Part shown: positions 48,033 to 58,732 of the stretch, piece after piece
Position numbering within the stretch: position 1 is the first letter of the stretch
Layout: each line of letters opens with the position of its first letter
Source: Crenobacter cavernae
GTDB lineage: Bacteria; Pseudomonadota; Gammaproteobacteria; Burkholderiales; Chromobacteriaceae
Assembly (NCBI RefSeq): GCF_003355495.1
Contig: NZ_CP031337.1
Span: 496,001 to 560,000, forward strand
Length of the DNA: 64,000 nucleotides
Direction of reading: 5' to 3'
Notes under the pieces: model-generated
What the model was told of the DNA's origin: nothing
The model's input: the letters and a program-made list of their open reading frames with translations, nothing else
The model's database searches: none
Program-made: the position numbers and the translations under genes

Positions 48033-48854
48033 CTAAATCCTGTGCAAAATCAATTCCAGAACCACTTTGCTGCCGATATACGCAAACAGCAGCAAGGCGA
48101 AACTCGCCAGCGTCCAGCGTATCGCGAGCCTACCGCGCCAGCCGTAGCGGCGACGACCGATCAACAGCCCGCCGAACAACAGCCACGACAGCACACCGAA
48201 CACCGTCTTGTGGTTGAACGTGACCGGCACGCCGAACAGTTGCTCGGAGAAAAGCACGCCGCTCGCCAGCGTCAGCGTCAAGAGCACGAAACCCCAGCCT
48301 ATCGCCTGGAACATCAATTGCTCCAGGCTCAACAGCGGCGGCAGGTTGCGCATCAGCGGCGAGCGCTGCTTCTGGTGCAAGGCGCGTTCCAGCACCAGCA
48401 TCAACAGCGCCAGCAAGGCACCGATCGCCAACAGGCTGTACGCCAGCATCGACACGATCAGGTGCAGCGCGAAGTCGGGCGTATTCAGATGGTAGGGAAT
48501 CGGCCGGCCAGGCAACAGCAGCGTCAACAGCACCGCCAGCGCGGCAAACGGCAGGATGAATAGCGGCAGCCCGTCGAGCTTGTAGAAGAAGCTGCCGGTC
48601 CAGTAGATGACGAGCATCAGCCACATCACCATCGACAGCGCCTGGCCGACGCCGAGCACCGCCGGTCCGGCATGCGACCACGGGACGAACAGCAACCAGG
48701 CGTGGACCAGCAACAAGCCGCCGAGCAGCGCCTGCTCGACACGCGGCCGGCGCGGCCAGGTCGCCACGCCGCGCCAGCGGCCGAAGTCGTGCCAGGAAAG
48801 GCCGGCATAGGCGGCGATCAGCAACAGAGAAAGTAAAAACGGGTATCCAGTCAT
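48033..48854 (-). CDS. CcsA-like cytochrome c assembly membrane protein (YpjD type)
   Basis: A 273-residue protein with eight or so membrane helices. His residues in HLIVSMLAYSLLAIG and FNHKTVFGVLSWLLFGG correspond to conserved haem-handling positions of the CcsA/YpjD family. It is found divergent from ffh in many proteobacteria. Its role in haem or copper handling is not firmly known, and it lacks the full WWD motif of CcmC/CcsA as far as I can see. Confidence 0.82.
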   Translation of the reverse strand: MTGYPFLLSLLLIAAYAGLSWHDFGRWRGVATWPRRPRVEQALLGGLLLVHAWLLFVPWSHAGPAVLGVGQALSMVMWLMLVIYWTGSFFYKLDGLPLFILPFAALAVLLTLLLPGRPIPYHLNTPDFALHLIVSMLAYSLLAIGALLALLMLVLERALHQKQRSPLMRNLPPLLSLEQLMFQAIGWGFVLLTLTLASGVLFSEQLFGVPVTFNHKTVFGVLSWLLFGGLLIGRRRYGWRGRLAIRWTLASFALLLFAYIGSKVVLELILHRI

Positions 48855-48960
48855 CGGGGCAACGGCCCAACCGGACGCAGCGCCGGTGGCTCGTGTAAAA
48901 TGTCAGCTTCGAAAAGGATACACCAACCTCGTCGCACGTTGGCATACCGAAGGACCCACC

Positions 48961-50316
<1,356 letters not shown>

Positions 50317-50345
50317 AGCGGGCGGGCGTGCCAATCGTCGGGCGG

Positions 50346-50362
50346 GGCTCGGCCAACCTTGC
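50346..50362 (+). repeat. Single intergenic repeat copy between ffh and the ATP-grasp gene
   Basis: GGGCTCGGCCAACCTTGC, full consensus, 30 bases after the ffh stop in a 75-base spacer with no hairpin. Confidence 0.8.
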
Positions 50363-50391
50363 AAAGCAGAACGGCAACACGAAGGAAGATC

Positions 50392-51300
50392 ATGCAGTAC
50401 GACGCCGTGGTCCTCACCGAGGGCCGCTACCTCGCCGCCGACGAGACTTGCTGGTACACGCGCCAGATCCACCACGAGGACAATCTCGTCGCCGACGCGC
50501 TGCGCCGCCGGGGCTTCAAGGTCGCAAGACTCGACTGGGCCGACCCCGAATTCGACTGGTCTGAGACGCGCTCGGCTGTGTTCCGCACCACCTGGGACTA
50601 CTTCCACCGCTTCGCCGAGTTCGCGCCGTGGCTGGCCAAAGTGGGCCAAGCCACGCGGCTCTTCAACGAGGCGGCGCTGATCCACTGGAACCTCGACAAG
50701 CACTACCTCGGCCAACTCGCCGAGGCCGGGATCAATATCGTCCCGACTCGCTTCATCGAGGTCGGCGACGCACGAACGTTGGCCGAGGCCATCGCCGATA
50801 GTGGCTGGACCGATGTCATCCTGAAACCGGCGATCTCGGGCGGCGCGCGCCATACCTACCGGCTGAAACCGGAAGACACCACAGCACACGAAGCCACGTT
50901 TGCCGAGCTTGTCGCCGCCGAGGCGCTGATGCTGCAACCGTTCCAGCGCAACATCACCGGTGAGGGCGAGCTGTCGCTGATGGTGATCGACGGCCACGTC
51001 ACGCACGCGATCCGCAAGACCGCAAAGGCCGGCGACTTCCGCGTGCAGGACGACTGGGGCGGCATGGTGCACCCGCATGAGCCCGACGCGGAAGAGATCG
51101 CCTTCGCCGAGGCCGCGGTCGCCGCGGTGCCGTTCGACGTGCTGTACGCGCGCGTCGACGCGGTCCGCGACAACGACGGACGCCTCGCGCTGATGGAACT
51201 GGAAATGGTCGAACCCGAGCTGTTCTTCCGCTTCCACCCCGAAGCTGCCGATACCTTGGCCGAGGGCCTCGCGCGGCGCCTGGCCGCCTTAAGCGACTGA
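50392..51300 (+). CDS. ATP-grasp domain protein of unknown substrate
   Basis: A 302-residue soluble protein. The ATP-grasp fold is suggested by VILKPAISGGARHTYRL near residue 140, where an ATP-binding Lys is expected, and by the metal-site end ALMELEMVEPELFF with Glu residues. Related proteins are annotated as RimK- or glutathione-synthetase-like ligases. The N-terminal half has RTTWDYFHRFAEFAPWL. Three repeat copies lie near or inside it (50348, 50707, 50778). Substrate is unknown. Confidence 0.8.
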   Translation: MQYDAVVLTEGRYLAADETCWYTRQIHHEDNLVADALRRRGFKVARLDWADPEFDWSETRSAVFRTTWDYFHRFAEFAPWLAKVGQATRLFNEAALIHWNLDKHYLGQLAEAGINIVPTRFIEVGDARTLAEAIADSGWTDVILKPAISGGARHTYRLKPEDTTAHEATFAELVAAEALMLQPFQRNITGEGELSLMVIDGHVTHAIRKTAKAGDFRVQDDWGGMVHPHEPDAEEIAFAEAAVAAVPFDVLYARVDAVRDNDGRLALMELEMVEPELFFRFHPEAADTLAEGLARRLAALSD

Positions 51301-51425
51301 AATCAAGGGTTATACGGCATGGCGCGCGGCGCGCGCCGGTGCCATCATTACGGGTTTCGCGGCAGCCTCATCTTGCCCGGACCGCATGCCGGCCTCCCGC
51401 CGGCGCCAACGAAAGCAGGAATAGC

Positions 51426-52796
51426 ATGAACCAGACCCCGCTCCTCGCCCTCTCCCCGCTCGACGGCCGTTACGCCGGCCAGGTTGATCCGCTGCGCGGC
51501 TTGTTCTCCGAATACGGCCTGATGAAATTCCGCATCAAGGTCGAGCTCGAATGGCTGAAGATGCTGGCCGCCGAGCCGGGCATCGAGGAAGTGAAGCCGT
51601 TCTCCGAGTCGACGATCCGCGAGATCGACGACCTGATCGCCGAATTCAGCCTCGAACACGCCGAGGCGATCAAGGCGATCGAGGCGCGCACCAACCACGA
51701 CGTGAAGGCGATCGAGTACTGGCTGAAAGAGCGGCTGTCGGACAACCCGGAAGTGGTCGCCGCCAGCGAGTTCATCCACTTCGCGTGCACGTCGGAAGAC
51801 ATCAACAACCTCAGCCACGCGCTGATGCTGAAGACCGCGCGCAACACCGTGATGCTGCCGGCGCTCGACGAACTGATCGGCCGCTACACCGAGCTCGCGC
51901 ATGACCTCGCCGCGCTGCCGATGATGAGCCGCACGCACGGCCAGCCGGCGACGCCGAGCACCCTGGGCAAGGAGATGGCCAACGTCGTCTACCGCCTGAA
52001 GCGCCAGCGCGAACAGCTGGTCAAGCAGGAACTGTTGGGCAAGATCAACGGCGCGGTCGGCAACTACAACGCCCACCTCGCCGCCTACCCGCTGGTCGAC
52101 TGGGAAAGCCTCGCTGAGCGTTTCGTGTCGGGCCTCGGCCTCACCTTCAACCCGTACACGATCCAGATCGAACCGCACGACTACATGGCCGAGCTGTTCC
52201 AGATCCAGACGCGCGTGAACACCATCCTGATCGACGCCAACCGCGACATCTGGGGCTACATCTCGCTCGGCTACTTCAAGCAGAAGGTCAAGGCCGGCGA
52301 AGTCGGCAGCTCGACCATGCCGCACAAGGTCAACCCGATCGACTTCGAGAACTCGGAAGGCAACCTCGGCATCGCCAACGCACTGTTGTCGCACCTGGCC
52401 GAGAAGCTGCCGCTGTCGCGCTGGCAGCGCGACCTGACCGACTCGACCGTGCTGCGCAATATGGGCGTCGCCTTCGGCTACAGCCTGCTCGGCTACAAGT
52501 CCTGCCAGCGCGGCCTCTCCAAGCTCGAAGCCAACCCCGCCGCGCTGAAGGCCGACCTCGACGCGACCTGGGAGCTGTTGGCCGAGCCGATTCAGACCGT
52601 GATGCGCCGCTACGGCATCGCCAACCCGTACGAGCAGCTCAAGGAGCTGACGCGCGGCAAAGACGGCATCAGCCGCGACGCGCTGGCCGCCTTCATCAAG
52701 ACGCTCGAGATCCCCGAAGCGGAAAAAGAGCGCCTCTTGACGCTGTCGCCGGACAGCTACCTCGGCAAGGCCGAAGAGCTCGCGCGCCGCATCTGA
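51426..52796 (+). CDS. purB: Adenylosuccinate lyase
   Basis: A 456-residue enzyme of purine synthesis. It has the fumarase-superfamily loop GEVGSSTMPHKVNPIDFENSEG split here as SSTMPHKVNPIDFEN near residue 295, with ASEFIHFACTSEDINN and SRTHGQPATPST as the other active-site segments. Length is that of the proteobacterial PurB. One repeat copy (52577-52586) encodes LLAEP. A strong terminator follows. Confidence 0.97.
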   Translation: MNQTPLLALSPLDGRYAGQVDPLRGLFSEYGLMKFRIKVELEWLKMLAAEPGIEEVKPFSESTIREIDDLIAEFSLEHAEAIKAIEARTNHDVKAIEYWLKERLSDNPEVVAASEFIHFACTSEDINNLSHALMLKTARNTVMLPALDELIGRYTELAHDLAALPMMSRTHGQPATPSTLGKEMANVVYRLKRQREQLVKQELLGKINGAVGNYNAHLAAYPLVDWESLAERFVSGLGLTFNPYTIQIEPHDYMAELFQIQTRVNTILIDANRDIWGYISLGYFKQKVKAGEVGSSTMPHKVNPIDFENSEGNLGIANALLSHLAEKLPLSRWQRDLTDSTVLRNMGVAFGYSLLGYKSCQRGLSKLEANPAALKADLDATWELLAEPIQTVMRRYGIANPYEQLKELTRGKDGISRDALAAFIKTLEIPEAEKERLLTLSPDSYLGKAEELARRI

Positions 52797-52812
52797 GCGC
52801 GTTTCGCCCCAC

Positions 52813-52845
52813 AAAAAAGCGCCTGCTCATGCAGGCGCTTTTTTT
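52813..52845 (+). terminator. Terminator of purB
   Basis: AAAAAAGCGCCTGC and GCAGGCGCTTTTTTT form a perfect stem with TCAT loop and a seven-T tail. Confidence 0.92.
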
Positions 52846-52892
52846 GGGCCCGATGAAACGGGCCAACGGGCCTAAGCCGAAAAAAGGCATGA

Positions 52893-52929
52893 AAAAACCC
52901 GCGCTGTCTTGGCGACAGCGCGGGTTTTT
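52893..52929 (-). terminator. Terminator of the initiator tRNA gene
   Basis: AAAAACCCGCGCTGTC (52893-52908) and GACAGCGCGGGTTTTT (52914-52929) form a 16-bp stem just 8 bases after the tRNA 3' end on the minus strand. Confidence 0.85.
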
Positions 52930-52936
52930 CTGTATT

Positions 52937-53013
<77 letters not shown>

Positions 53014-53063
53014 TCAGAGAAGACAAAATATACGGCAAGGATCGCTTACCGTCAAGAACTATC

Positions 53064-53882
53064 TCAAACCGTCCAGTCGACCCAGCCGAACTTCCATGAC
53101 AGCAGGATGAACAGGCCGAACACGATGCGGTACCACGCGAACGGCACGTAGTTGTGGCCGGACACGAAGCGGATCAGGCCGCGCACCGCGACGAAGGCGC
53201 TGAGGAAGGCCGCGACGAAGCCGACGCCGATCACCGAGAGGTTGGCCGAGCCGAACAGTTCGTGGTGCTTGTAGACGTCGTAGAAGGTCGCCGCGAACAT
53301 CACCGGCACCGCGAGGAAGAACGAGAACTCGGTCGCCGCCTGGCGCGACAGGCCGAAGGCGATGCCGCCGATGATGGTCGACCCCGAACGCGACGTCCCC
53401 GGGATCAGCGCCAGCATCTGCGCGAGGCCGACCTTCAGCGCGTCCAGCGGACGCATCTCGTCGACCGAGCGCACGCGCACATGGTTGTCGCGCCGCTCCA
53501 CCCACAGAATGACCAGACCGCCGACGACCAGCGCGGTCGCGACGCTGACCGCGTTGAATAGGTGCGCCTTGATCGGCTTGATGAACAGCGCTCCCATGAT
53601 CGCCGCCGGCAGGAAGGCGATGAAAAGGTTCAGCACGAAGCGGTTGGCCAGGCGGTCGCGCCCGAGGCCGCGCGCCACGCCGATGAAGCGCGCGCGGTAT
53701 TCCCACACGATGGCGAGAATGGCGCCCAGCTGGATCACCACCTCGAACACCTTGCCGTCGTTCTGGAAGTTGATCAGGTCGCCGATCACGATCAGGTGGC
53801 CGGTACTGGAAATCGGCAGGAACTCGGTCAGGCCTTCGACAAAGCCAAGAAGCAGCGCCTTGGCCAACATCAGAATATCCAC
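53064..53882 (-). CDS. uppP: Undecaprenyl-diphosphatase
   Basis: A 272-residue membrane enzyme of the BacA/UppP type that recycles the lipid carrier for peptidoglycan. It has the active-site segments GFVEGLTEFLPISSTGHL near residue 14 (Glu and Ser-Ser-Thr-Gly-His) and IPGTSRSGSTIIGG near residue 165. About eight helices are visible. One repeat copy (53241-53250) encodes part of FGSANLSV in this frame. Confidence 0.96.
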   Translation of the reverse strand: MDILMLAKALLLGFVEGLTEFLPISSTGHLIVIGDLINFQNDGKVFEVVIQLGAILAIVWEYRARFIGVARGLGRDRLANRFVLNLFIAFLPAAIMGALFIKPIKAHLFNAVSVATALVVGGLVILWVERRDNHVRVRSVDEMRPLDALKVGLAQMLALIPGTSRSGSTIIGGIAFGLSRQAATEFSFFLAVPVMFAATFYDVYKHHELFGSANLSVIGVGFVAAFLSAFVAVRGLIRFVSGHNYVPFAWYRIVFGLFILLSWKFGWVDWTV

Positions 53883-53915
53883 GTGTAATTCTCGGTCGGA
53901 TTCGAAATAAAGAAA

Positions 53916-53936
53916 GGCAGCCTATGCTGCCCCTGG
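53916..53936 (-). terminator. Terminator of dsbA
   Basis: GGCAGC-CTAT-GCTGCC; on the minus strand it is followed by TTTCTTTATTT. Confidence 0.75.
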
Positions 53937-53960
53937 CAGGATCAAACCGGTCTTACCGGC

Positions 53961-54575
53961 TTACTTTTTCCGTTCCTGGCGCGCCTTGGCGACGAGCTCG
54001 TCGACGACCTGCATCAGACGGGCCGGCTCGGCCGGCAGCGTCGCGTACTTGCCGGCGACAACGATGGTCGGCGTGCCCTCGATCGCATAGTCACGCGTCA
54101 TTTTGCTTGCACGCTTCACTTGAGCGTTGATGCCGAAAGACTTGTAGGTCTGCATGAACTTGCCCGCATCGGCACCCGCTTGCTGCTTGATCCAGCCGGA
54201 CAGCACCGCCTCGTCGCCGAGGTTGGTCTTCTGCTTCAGCACCGCCTCGAAGGCCGGCTGGTGCAGCTTGCCGAGCAGGCCGCTGACGTTCAGCGTCGAG
54301 TAAAGGCGCGCGAAGCCTTCCATGCTCTGGCCCCAGACGATCTGCTCACGGCGGAAATCCACGTCGGCCGGGCGCTTCTTCTCCCACGCCGAGAGCGTCG
54401 GCTCGAGGTGGTAGCAATGGATGCAGGTGTAGGAGAAGAACTCGATCACTTCGACCTTTTTCGGGTTGGCGACCGGCTGCGGCTTGGCGAGCACGGTGTA
54501 GTCCTTACCCAGGGTGATTGCCGCCTGCGCGAACGAAGTGGCGCACAGCAACGCCACGAGCGCGAGTTTCTTCAT
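53961..54575 (-). CDS. dsbA: Thiol:disulfide interchange protein DsbA
   Basis: A 204-residue periplasmic oxidoreductase with signal peptide MKKLALVALLCATSFAQA. The active site is FFSYTCIHCYHLEP, so the dipeptide is Ile-His rather than the common Pro-His. The cis-Pro loop is IEGTPTIVVAGKY near residue 165. It introduces disulfides into exported proteins, including many pilus parts. ATG 54575 is preferred over a TTG one codon upstream. The SPOR-protein gene lies just upstream. Confidence 0.93.
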   Translation of the reverse strand: MKKLALVALLCATSFAQAAITLGKDYTVLAKPQPVANPKKVEVIEFFSYTCIHCYHLEPTLSAWEKKRPADVDFRREQIVWGQSMEGFARLYSTLNVSGLLGKLHQPAFEAVLKQKTNLGDEAVLSGWIKQQAGADAGKFMQTYKSFGINAQVKRASKMTRDYAIEGTPTIVVAGKYATLPAEPARLMQVVDELVAKARQERKK

Positions 54576-54628
54576 CAAATCTTCTCCGCGATTGGGTAAA
54601 TCACGCCGCCAGCCGGCGGCGCTTTCGA

Positions 54629-55360
54629 TTAATTGTCGACCTTGACGACGGCGGTATCGATGCCGTCCTGTTTGAGCTGGGAACGGACGCGCTCGAGGTC
54701 TTCGGGGCGGCTGAACGGACCGACGCGCACACGGTGCACGAGCCCCTTGTCCGGCACATTGACCGACTGGATCTTTGCCTCGACGCCGAGCAGCGCCAGC
54801 TTGGCCTTCAGGTTGTCAGCCTCCGTCTCGTGCTGGAAGGCCCCTGCCTGCAGGTAGGACTTTTTGGCCGCGGCCGGCGCCGAAGGTTCCTTGCCATTTT
54901 TCCCGCCCTCGCCCGGCACGGCGTCGAGCTGGCCCGGCAAGATCTTGTAGAAGTCGAACTGCGGCTCTTCCTCTTTCGGCGCGGCCGGCTGCTTCGGTGT
55001 TTCGGCCTTGGCGACAGGCTGCGGCGCGGTGGCGGGCGCCTGCGTGGCGGCCGGCGCGGGCACGGCGCTAGGCTGGGAAGCGGTCTCCGGGATGGCCTCG
55101 GCGATCCGCGTGCCCGGCGCGAGGATTTCGGGCTTGTCGTCCGCGCCCGCGGCCTCTTCGCGCTGGTTCTTTTCCAGGTTGCTGAACGGCGTCGACACCC
55201 GGTTGAAATACATCACCGCGCCGACGACCACGGCGACGCCGATAATGAGGCCGATCAGCAGACCGGCGAGGATGCCGCCCCCTCCTTTGCTGGAAGCGGC
55301 CTTGCCACGGGGACGCGAAGACGACGAGCGGGAGGTGTTCTTGAAATCGCGATTGCTCAT
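54629..55360 (-). CDS. SPOR-domain membrane protein (FtsN-like)
   Basis: A 243-residue bitopic protein. A short basic cytoplasmic tail (MSNRDFKNTSRSSSSRPRGK) is followed by one membrane helix (about 30-52), a long Ala/Pro/Glu-rich periplasmic linker and a C-terminal SPOR domain (SYLQAGAFQHETEADNLKAK, then VHRVRVGPFSRPEDLERV). SPOR domains bind septal peptidoglycan lacking stem peptides. The layout is that of FtsN or related division proteins. I chose 55360, which gives the MSNRDF start common in this group. Confidence 0.88.
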   Translation of the reverse strand: MSNRDFKNTSRSSSSRPRGKAASSKGGGGILAGLLIGLIIGVAVVVGAVMYFNRVSTPFSNLEKNQREEAAGADDKPEILAPGTRIAEAIPETASQPSAVPAPAATQAPATAPQPVAKAETPKQPAAPKEEEPQFDFYKILPGQLDAVPGEGGKNGKEPSAPAAAKKSYLQAGAFQHETEADNLKAKLALLGVEAKIQSVNVPDKGLVHRVRVGPFSRPEDLERVRSQLKQDGIDTAVVKVDN

Positions 55361-55399
55361 GCAACCTTTACCAAACAATGTTTCATCGATATGCCCGCC

Positions 55400-56054
55400 C
55401 TAGTCGTTGACCAGGGCGCGGCGCAACTGGATCGCCTGCAATACATGGGCCCGGCCAACGTTGGCCGAGCCTTCGAGGTCGGCCACGGTACGGGCGACCC
55501 GCCACACGCGGTGAAAACTTCTGACCGACAGACCGAGTTTTTCGCTCGCCCTGGTGAGCGTCGCGAGCGCTTCGGGTTCGGCCTGGCTCGATTTTTCGAG
55601 CTCGCTGCCGCCGAGCCAGGCGTTCGGCTTGCCCTGACGCGCCAATTGTCGCTCGCGTGCCGCCTCGACCCGTTCGCGAACCACCGCACTCGTTTCACCG
55701 CTCGACGCGGCCTGCAACTCCTGCGGCGCGAGGCTGGGCACTTCGACCGCGAGGTCGATGCGGTCGAGCAAAGGCCCGGAGATTCTACCGCGATAGCGGC
55801 CAAGCTGCTCGGGCGTGCAACGGCAACGTCCGGACGGATGACCGTAAAACCCGCACGGGCAAGGGTTCATCGCCGCGACCAGCTGGAAACGCGCCGGATA
55901 GGTCGCCTGACGCGCCGCGCGCGAGATATGGATCTGGCCGTTTTCCAACGGCTCGCGCAGCACTTCGAGCACCTTCCTGTCGAACTCGGGGAGTTCGTCG
56001 AGGAAGAGGACGCCGTGGTGCGCGAGGCTGATTTCGCCGGGGCGCGGGTCGGAG
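55400..56054 (-). pseudogene. comM: comM (YifB) 3' part, interrupted by a Tn7-like element
   Basis: The frame carries about 217 residues of ComM, from SDPRPGEISLAHHGVLFLDEL through MNPCPCGFYGHPSGRCRCTP to the Mg-chelatase C-terminal domain. Intact ComM is about 500 residues and begins with a Lon-like domain and Walker A, which are missing here. Family similarity stops exactly at about 56054; beyond it the sequence is transposon DNA. ComM is a helicase for branch migration during natural transformation, so this strain should transform poorly unless a second copy exists. A near-perfect inverted pair of the window repeat lies inside (55450-55469). Confidence 0.88.
55450..55469. repeat. Near-palindromic pair of the CTCGGCCAAC repeat inside comM
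   Basis: CCCGGCCAAC (one mismatch) is followed directly by GTTGGCCGAG (exact). It sits in coding sequence, so it is not a terminator. It matches the head-to-head form seen at 18021-18040. Confidence 0.8.
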
Positions 56055-56103
56055 TGTAAAAACCAATAGTAATTGCGACTAGCCACTTTTACAGGAACAA
56101 TCA

Positions 56104-56832
56104 ATGCGACTAAAAGATGCTTGGGTGCTAAACGTGGGTACGCCCGAATCTGTTCGCCGCATCCCGATCAATGCTATCAGCTTGACCGGTGAACTGCTCG
56201 GCAAAGAGTTCGAATCCTCGCTCGAGCGCGACCTGATCATAGTTATGGCATGGAACAACGAGCTCGACTGGTTCCAGGTCCAGCCGGTCAAGATCCCGTT
56301 TCAGGGCCAGGATGGTCGACGACACACCTATACGCCGGACCTGCTGGCCAGCTTTGTCTCCGATGCCGCGACTGGAGTTCCCGTCCGCAAGCCTGTGTTG
56401 TGCGAGGTGAAGTACCGCGACGAGCTCGCCCGCAACTGGAAGACGCTGAAGCCCAAGTTCAAGGCCGCGCGCGCGTATGCAAGGGAACGGGGCTGGGAAT
56501 TCCGCCTTTTTACCGAAAGCCGCATCCGCACGGTCTTGCTGCAGAACATCCAGTTCCTCTGGCCCTATCGTTTCGCGCCGGAGCATCACGGCCATCGCGC
56601 CCGCCTAGTGCGCATGCTGGACGACATGGAAGAAACCAGCATCGGCGGTCTGCTCGAGGCGTGCTATCTCGCCGAGAACCGCGCCGGCCGTGGCGAAGGA
56701 CTGTGGACGCTGTGGTGCCTGATCGCCAAGCAGAGCGTGTTGTGCGATCTGAGCCTTCCCTTGTCGATGGAAACGCGGATCTGGCTGCACCCCATCCTGC
56801 AAGCGGATGCGCCGGCGAACGAGAACAATTGA
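56104..56832 (+). CDS. tnsA: TnsA-like endonuclease subunit of the transposase
   Basis: A 242-residue protein. The restriction-endonuclease-like active site is visible as Glu41 in FESSLERDLI, Asp79 in HTYTPDLL and Glu101-Val-Lys103 in VLCEVKYRD. In Tn7, TnsA cuts the 5' ends of the transposon so that it moves by cut-and-paste. The C-terminal half (helical, GLLEACYLAENRAGRGEGLWTLW) matches the region that contacts TnsC. It starts 49 bases inside the element and ends 2 bases before tnsB. Confidence 0.9.
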   Translation: MRLKDAWVLNVGTPESVRRIPINAISLTGELLGKEFESSLERDLIIVMAWNNELDWFQVQPVKIPFQGQDGRRHTYTPDLLASFVSDAATGVPVRKPVLCEVKYRDELARNWKTLKPKFKAARAYARERGWEFRLFTESRIRTVLLQNIQFLWPYRFAPEHHGHRARLVRMLDDMEETSIGGLLEACYLAENRAGRGEGLWTLWCLIAKQSVLCDLSLPLSMETRIWLHPILQADAPANENN

Positions 56833-56834
56833 AG

Positions 56835-58727
56835 ATGGCCACTCTCCCCATGCTCCGTTTGCTTCCCGGCTTGGTGGTCTACGATGCCGAGCGCCGCTAT
56901 GTCGTCGTCGACCTACTGAATGCAACGACGGTGCTGGTCGAAGACGACCACGGCCAACGCCACACCCGGCCCGCTGCCGAACTGCAGCCCGACCTCTCGC
57001 CGGCGCACGGCGATCGCCCCCACCGCGACCTGCTGACGATTCCACGCGAAGAATGGGAGTGCGCCTGCGAAATCGCCTCGGCCTTGCAGCCGCTGGTCGA
57101 GAAAGGCCGTGGCCAGCGTACCCGCGCCGACGTCAATGCCTTGGCCGAGCGCTTGCATAAGCATCCGGCCACGGTCTATCGCTGGTTGCTCGACTACGAA
57201 AACAGCGGCCTCGTCTCGTCCCTGTTGCGCAAGCCACGTAAGGACAAGGGTGAGCGTCGTCTCGACCCGCAAGTCGAAGATGTCATCAAGAGCTGCATCG
57301 AAACGTTTTATCTCACCAGCCAACGACGCACCCCGGCCAAGACAGCGTTCGAAGTCCGCAAGCGCTGCCTGGCGGCGGGACTGACGCCGCCGGACCCGAA
57401 TACGGTCCGCAACCGGATTCTCGCCATCGACGAATCCCTCCGCGTCCGCAAGCGGGAGGGTTACAAAGCCGCCAACGAGAAATTTCAGCCGATCCTGGGC
57501 AGTTTTCCGGGGGCGGACTATCCCTTGGCCGTGGTGCAGATCGACCATACCCCGATGGATGTGATCGTCGTGGACGATGTGCATCGCCTGCCGATCGGTC
57601 GTCCCTATCTGACCCTGGCCGTCGACGTCTTCAGCAAGATGGTGATGGGGTTTTACATCTCGCTCGATCCGGCCGGCGCGTTGTCGACCGGCTTGTGTCT
57701 CTCGCGTGCCATCCTCGGCAAGGAAGCCTATCTGCAGCACCTAGGCATCGATGATCTGGACTGGTCCTGCTGGGGGCTGATGCGCACGATCCATACCGAC
57801 AACGCCAAGGAGTTCCGCGGCACCATGCTGGGGCGGGCTGCACAGGAGTACGGCATCATCGCCCAGCGGCGCCCGAAGGGCCGCCCCCAGTATGGCGGCC
57901 ATGTCGAGCGGGCATTCCGCACCTACATGGGTGAAGTGCACAACGAGCTACCCGGCACCACTTTCTCCAACCCCAGGATGCGGCGCGACTACGATGCAGA
58001 GGGGCGCGCGGTCATGACGCTCGACGCGCTGGAGATCTGGTTCACCCGCTTCTTGCTCGGCTGTTACCACCAGCGCCCCCACAAGGGCAACGACGGTCGC
58101 TCGCCGCAGTCCCAGTGGGAACTCGGGCTGTTGGGCAACGGCTCGACCGTTCTGGGACGAGGTATCCCGGCCCGTTATCCCGACGAGGAGCGTTTGCGAC
58201 TCGACTTCCTGCCCTACGCCGAACGCACAGTGCAGGAATATGGCATTGCCTTCGAGGGCGTGACCTATTGGTCGGATGCGCTGCGACGCCTCGTACACGC
58301 CAAGGATCCGGCTAGCCAGAAGCTTAAGCGGCAGTTCGTCTGCCGTTACGATCCGCGCGACCTGAGCCGGATCTGGCTGTTCGAACCGGACGGCCGGCAT
58401 TACCTCGAACTGCCCTATCGCAATCTGGCTCGCCCATCGATCAGCCTGTGGGAGCTGCGCCAAGCGAAGAAACAGCTCCGTGCGGAGTCCACCTCGAACA
58501 CCAACGAGGAGCTGATTTTCCGGACCATCGACCAGATGCGCGAATTGGTGGCCCGCGAGGCGCAGAAGACCAAGGCCGCCCGGCGCATGCAGCAGCGCCA
58601 GAAAGGGTGGGGCAAACCTCGCAGCCAGTCCCACTCGGCCCCCCCGCCAACCGAGGTCCCCTCTCGACCGCTCCCGCCGGAGCCCGATGAGGACATCCTC
58701 CCCTTCGACGACATCCGGGAAGCCTGA
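56835..58727 (+). CDS. tnsB: TnsB/TniA-like DDE transposase
   Basis: A 630-residue rve-family transposase. The catalytic triad is Asp237 (VVQIDHTPMDV), Asp322 (IHTDNAKEF) and Glu358 (GGHVERAF), with DD35E spacing. Residues 95-160 form a helix-turn-helix region (LHKHPATVYRWLLDYENSG). A Mu-type beta-barrel domain follows the core. The C-terminal tail is Pro/acidic (PPEPDEDILPFDD), the part that contacts TnsC in Tn7. I chose ATG 56835, right after the tnsA stop; longer frames upstream overlap tnsA and are not homologous. Confidence 0.93.
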   Translation: MATLPMLRLLPGLVVYDAERRYVVVDLLNATTVLVEDDHGQRHTRPAAELQPDLSPAHGDRPHRDLLTIPREEWECACEIASALQPLVEKGRGQRTRADVNALAERLHKHPATVYRWLLDYENSGLVSSLLRKPRKDKGERRLDPQVEDVIKSCIETFYLTSQRRTPAKTAFEVRKRCLAAGLTPPDPNTVRNRILAIDESLRVRKREGYKAANEKFQPILGSFPGADYPLAVVQIDHTPMDVIVVDDVHRLPIGRPYLTLAVDVFSKMVMGFYISLDPAGALSTGLCLSRAILGKEAYLQHLGIDDLDWSCWGLMRTIHTDNAKEFRGTMLGRAAQEYGIIAQRRPKGRPQYGGHVERAFRTYMGEVHNELPGTTFSNPRMRRDYDAEGRAVMTLDALEIWFTRFLLGCYHQRPHKGNDGRSPQSQWELGLLGNGSTVLGRGIPARYPDEERLRLDFLPYAERTVQEYGIAFEGVTYWSDALRRLVHAKDPASQKLKRQFVCRYDPRDLSRIWLFEPDGRHYLELPYRNLARPSISLWELRQAKKQLRAESTSNTNEELIFRTIDQMRELVAREAQKTKAARRMQQRQKGWGKPRSQSHSAPPPTEVPSRPLPPEPDEDILPFDDIREA

Positions 58728-58732
58728 CCTTC

